This document shows, piece after piece, positions 40,718 through 43,533 of a stretch of DNA of 43,533 nt. The DNA is from Spirochaetales bacterium Spiro_02. GTDB taxonomy: Bacteria; Spirochaetota; Spirochaetia; Sphaerochaetales; Sphaerochaetaceae. The position numbers and the translations under genes were made by a program. The notes under the pieces were generated by a model that searched no databases, had not been told where the DNA came from, and saw only the letters and a list, made by a program, of their open reading frames with translations. Every line of letters begins with the position of its first letter. Positions within the stretch are counted from its first letter, which is position 1. The stretch covers positions 1 through 43,533 of the forward strand of contig LVBD01000028.1 of assembly GCA_001604275.1 (NCBI GenBank), written 5' to 3'.

Positions 40718-43360
40718 ATGGCTGTAAATTTCGAATCGGACTTAGCCTTTAATCAGCAGTTGTGGTACTACTACTCCACAAACCGCGGAAAGATTCGTTC
40801 CCGTTATAATGACCTTACAAGAAAATTCCTCGCCTACAACGATAACGAAGAGAATCCCCACGCCTTTCTGCGTAAGCCGCAGTTTGAGGCGTTGGAGATG
40901 TATGTCTTTGTGAAGGAATTCATGAACAACAAGCAGGTCTATGAGATGTTCAATGACTGGCGTCATAAGAGAGGCCACTTCTCCAATGCATCATACTATG
41001 CCATCGATAAAGGTGGTCAGATTCGTCTCTTTGATGCTCCGACCGAAAAGCAGACCGACACACTCTTTAAGCAGATGAAGAAGTACCGTGAGAACTATCC
41101 GAACTACATCTATGCCCTCACGATGGGACTTGGCAAAACCATACTCATGGCTACCTGCATCTTCTATGAGTTTTTGCTTGCGAAGAAGTATCCGAGGGAT
41201 CAGCGCTTCTGTCACAATGCCCTCGTGTTTGCGCCAGACAAGACCGTCCTTCAGTCGCTCCGGGAAATCATGACCTTTGATAAGACGAAGGTCATACCGC
41301 CGGAGTATGCCCGTGTGCTTGATTCAAATATAAAGTTTCACTTTCTGGACGAAACTGGAACTATTCTGCACACGATCGATGATTCTGATTTTAATATCAT
41401 CATCTCGAACACGCAGAAAATCATCGTAAAGAAAAAGCGTAAGGAAACATCTGCAGCAGAGATTCTTTTCAGCGGCTCTGGTTCTTTGCTTTCCGCTGTC
41501 TACAGTGGTGCCGGTGGTGCCGAAGACGAGGATGATGTATGGGATGATACCTCGCTGATGGAGAACCAACGTTTCAAGAAGCTCTGTCGTCTTCCGCAAC
41601 TCGGCGTGTACGTCGATGAGGCGCATCATCTCTTCGGAGCAGACCTCGAAAAACAGATCAGGTCGAGTGGTGCAAATAAGACGAGTCTCCGCGACACCAT
41701 CAATCTGCTTGCGGAAAACACATCCATTGTGGCTTGCTACAATTATACGGGAACGCCGTATGTCAAGAATCAACTTCTTCCGGAGGTAATCTATGCCTAC
41801 GGCCTGAGGGAATCCATCCAGAACGGCTTCTTAAAGGATGCCGATCCGCTTGGTTTTGAGAACGTCAAGAGCTATGAATTTCTTACCGCCGTGGTAACCA
41901 CATTCTGGGAGAGGTACGGCAGTCAGACCTACGAAGGACTGAATCCAAAACTTGCCATCTACGCAGCAGGCGTGGAGGAAGCGGCTACAGAGGTAAAACC
42001 CGCACTTGAGAAGATACTCGCTAAACTCGGTATCCCAGCATCAAAGATTCTTCTGAATGTCGGCGATGTGAAATACACAAAGAACGATGACATCAGAAAT
42101 TTCAACAACCTTGACGTGCCTGGTACGGAAGGCAACGAAAAGCAGTTTATTATCCTCGTTGAGAAAGGCAAGGAAGGGTGGAACTGTCGTTCTCTGTTTG
42201 GCGTGGCGCTTTTCCGAAGTCCGAAGTCGAAGATATTCGTACTCCAAGCTACGATGCGCTGCCTTCGTGCAATCACAAACGAGCGTCTGACGGCTACGGT
42301 GTTCCTGTCCAAAGAAAACTACGACACCCTGGACGATGAACTTCATAAAAACTTCAATATGGAGATCAAGGACATCAAGAATCCGTCCAATGACGACCGC
42401 CACAAATACCAGGTGCGTGTTCTGCCGCCACCGAGGACGATTACCCTCAAGCGTGTATGGCATGAGTACACGCTGCACGAAAAGGAATACGCCGAGCCTG
42501 TGGACTTCAATCTGGTGGATGCTGACCTTTCCAAGTACGCCAGCATCATGTACGAGCGTGACAGCCTTGCCCGCGATACCACAGTAAAGGAAAAGAACAT
42601 CGACTATCTCCAGGAGAACATGAAGTTCAGCGAGTTTTCCCTCGCGGGAGAAATTGCTCGTTATCTGAACATTTCGTGTATCCTCGCCGCGAGAATCCTT
42701 CGCGAATCCGTGGACGGAATCGACACGGTTCTTAAGGCGGTCAACCGCTATAACGCTGTCCTGTATGACTATATCATCCCGGCTGTGTTTCAATCGCTCT
42801 TTGACATCACCTCAAAACTGAAGACTGAAGACAAGGAACTGGTACTCCTGCGTGAGCCGAAGGATGCCGGTTACTACGAATTCTCCGCTAAAGATGACCT
42901 TGTGCTTACAAACCGTTATCCGGGCTTCACGCCGGAGCAACTTAAGAAAAGCTTCCACGCCGACACCTACTGCTTTGACTCCATCCCGGAAAAGGAATGC
43001 TTTATGCAGTACATCACAAGCGGTAAGGTCAAGGAGGTCTATTTCACGGGAATGTTCACATCCAACCAAGGCGATCTCTCCGTACACTACTACGATCCCG
43101 AATCCGGCAGAATCCGTCAGTATTATCCTGACTTCCTTGCGAAGATGGTAGACGGTTCCTATCAGCTGATCGAAGTCAAAGGAGACAACAAAATCGACGA
43201 TACCATAGTTAAGGCAAAACAGGCAGCCGCCGAAGAGATGGCTGTGGCAAGCGGAGTCAAATACTTAATGTATGCTGGCAGCCAAGTTATTAACACTCAT
43301 GTTTTAGAGGAGGATTCAGATTTACACACCGTGTGGAGGCAATTTCAAAATAGGCTCTGA
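40718..43360 (+). CDS. type III-like restriction enzyme Res subunit (DEAH helicase-endonuclease)
   Basis: This 880-residue protein has superfamily 2 helicase motifs: I TMGLGKTILM (about residues 135-144), II DEAH (300-303), III YTGTP (343-347) and VI QATMRCLRA. A C-terminal endonuclease site is visible as YYPDFLA then LIEVKGDN (about 802-823), the PD-(E)XK arrangement of type III Res. A Gly/Ser/Ala/Asp-rich insert (FSGSGSLLSAVYSGAGGAED) lies between motifs I and II. Motif VI lacks the usual Gly (QATMR). In type III systems such subunits cut after ATP-driven communication between sites, together with Mod. It starts directly after the Mod stop and ends the recognisable cluster in this window. 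Confidence 0.9.
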   Translation: MAVNFESDLAFNQQLWYYYSTNRGKIRSRYNDLTRKFLAYNDNEENPHAFLRKPQFEALEMYVFVKEFMNNKQVYEMFNDWRHKRGHFSNASYYAIDKGGQIRLFDAPTEKQTDTLFKQMKKYRENYPNYIYALTMGLGKTILMATCIFYEFLLAKKYPRDQRFCHNALVFAPDKTVLQSLREIMTFDKTKVIPPEYARVLDSNIKFHFLDETGTILHTIDDSDFNIIISNTQKIIVKKKRKETSAAEILFSGSGSLLSAVYSGAGGAEDEDDVWDDTSLMENQRFKKLCRLPQLGVYVDEAHHLFGADLEKQIRSSGANKTSLRDTINLLAENTSIVACYNYTGTPYVKNQLLPEVIYAYGLRESIQNGFLKDADPLGFENVKSYEFLTAVVTTFWERYGSQTYEGLNPKLAIYAAGVEEAATEVKPALEKILAKLGIPASKILLNVGDVKYTKNDDIRNFNNLDVPGTEGNEKQFIILVEKGKEGWNCRSLFGVALFRSPKSKIFVLQATMRCLRAITNERLTATVFLSKENYDTLDDELHKNFNMEIKDIKNPSNDDRHKYQVRVLPPPRTITLKRVWHEYTLHEKEYAEPVDFNLVDADLSKYASIMYERDSLARDTTVKEKNIDYLQENMKFSEFSLAGEIARYLNISCILAARILRESVDGIDTVLKAVNRYNAVLYDYIIPAVFQSLFDITSKLKTEDKELVLLREPKDAGYYEFSAKDDLVLTNRYPGFTPEQLKKSFHADTYCFDSIPEKECFMQYITSGKVKEVYFTGMFTSNQGDLSVHYYDPESGRIRQYYPDFLAKMVDGSYQLIEVKGDNKIDDTIVKAKQAAAEEMAVASGVKYLMYAGSQVINTHVLEEDSDLHTVWRQFQNRL

Positions 43361-43472
43361 AGAGACGATAATTGCATACATATACAGATTCAACTTCCCA
43401 GACTTCGTCTTACCCGAACGAGAATCGATTATTGAGAAATTGACCGGATTACTGTACATAATTGCTTTATAG
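43320..43472 (+). CDS. possible small overlapping gene with ATT start
   Basis: Inside the end of the res gene a perfect AGGAGG (43308-43313) is followed six bases later by ATT, opening a 50-codon frame (IYTPCGGNFKIGSEE ... TGLLYIIAL) to TAG at 43470-43472. It has no ATG or GTG start and no recognised family. It could be a small product or chance. Beyond it, to 43533, I see only A/T-rich sequence with TATACTATAAAT and a short terminal inverted repeat GTCGC (43512-43516) / GCGAC (43529-43533). Confidence 0.2.
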   Translation: MYTPCGGNFKIGSEETIIAYIYRFNFPDFVLPERESIIEKLTGLLYIIAL

Positions 43473-43533
43473 CGTGAGTTTTAAGACTTTTTATACTATA
43501 AATCCGTTTCGGTCGCTCGCTTGGGTGGGCGAC

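Noticed and set aside
43361-43533. Right-hand attachment repeat matching the tRNA-Leu 3' end
   Set aside because: I searched the end of the window for the tRNA 3' sequence and found none; the island probably extends beyond the window.
1-43533. CRISPR array or rRNA genes
   Set aside because: No regularly spaced direct repeats and no rRNA-like sequence were seen on either strand.

Overview
The window looks like a chromosomal segment of a spirochaete, most likely a Sphaerochaeta-like anaerobe. This is inferred from the G+C-rich codon usage, an OppA lipoprotein with a short Lys-rich signal peptide and V-S-C lipobox, the stand-alone AddAB pair, and a general anaerobic gene set (EFR1-type flavodoxin/ferredoxin, molybdate uptake, no respiratory genes). 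No rRNA or marker gene is present to prove the assignment.

Layout. 176-1204 is a pirin. 1581-6394 is a tight oppBCDF oligopeptide ABC transporter operon ending in a clear intrinsic terminator; OppC carries a very large extracytoplasmic insert. A small membrane protein of unknown role lies on the minus strand, then oppA (7700-9394) forms its own unit with promoter and terminator. 9496-13955 holds aroA, then ltaE, an EFR1-family ferredoxin/flavodoxin protein and a MalY/PatB-type C-S lyase, the last three apparently one operon. 13967-20217 (minus) is addBA, a recombination helicase-nuclease. A CPBP protease and a membrane-anchored DRGH nuclease follow on the plus strand. 22295-24047 (minus) is a DeoR regulator followed by a cytoplasmic pectinesterase-family protein. 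24280-25415 (minus) is a pair of short chromate-transporter-family proteins divergent from a LysR regulator, with a LysR-box-like palindrome between them. Next come a phosphohexomutase, a DUF2238-like membrane protein and a Qnr-like pentapeptide-repeat protein. 29996-31661 is a damaged molybdate locus: a MoeA-like gene breaks off and runs out of frame into modB, as if a deletion removed modA and both gene ends; modC is intact. A strong 12-bp-arm palindrome sits on its promoter. A HdeD-family membrane protein and a LacI regulator close the core region.

At 33659-33742 lies tRNA-Leu(CAG) with its own promoter and terminator. Everything beyond it differs: more A/T-rich, Firmicutes-like promoters and ribosome sites, and a decayed IS21-type istB. 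Then comes one co-directional, tightly packed cluster: XRE/Cro regulator, UvrD-family helicase fused to a RecB/AddB-like nuclease with a probable Fe-S staple, an unknown 272-residue protein, a beta-class adenine methyltransferase (type III Mod-like) and a type III Res-like helicase-endonuclease. I read this as a horizontally acquired defence island in which a type III restriction-modification pair is embedded in a larger gene set. It is the best candidate here for a poorly described system.

How the parts work together: oppBCDF plus oppA import peptides. The ltaE/EFR1/patB group suggests Thr/Gly and sulfur amino-acid catabolism with electron transfer. addAB handles double-strand-break repair in the core genome, while the acquired cluster carries its own RecB-like enzyme next to restriction-modification genes.
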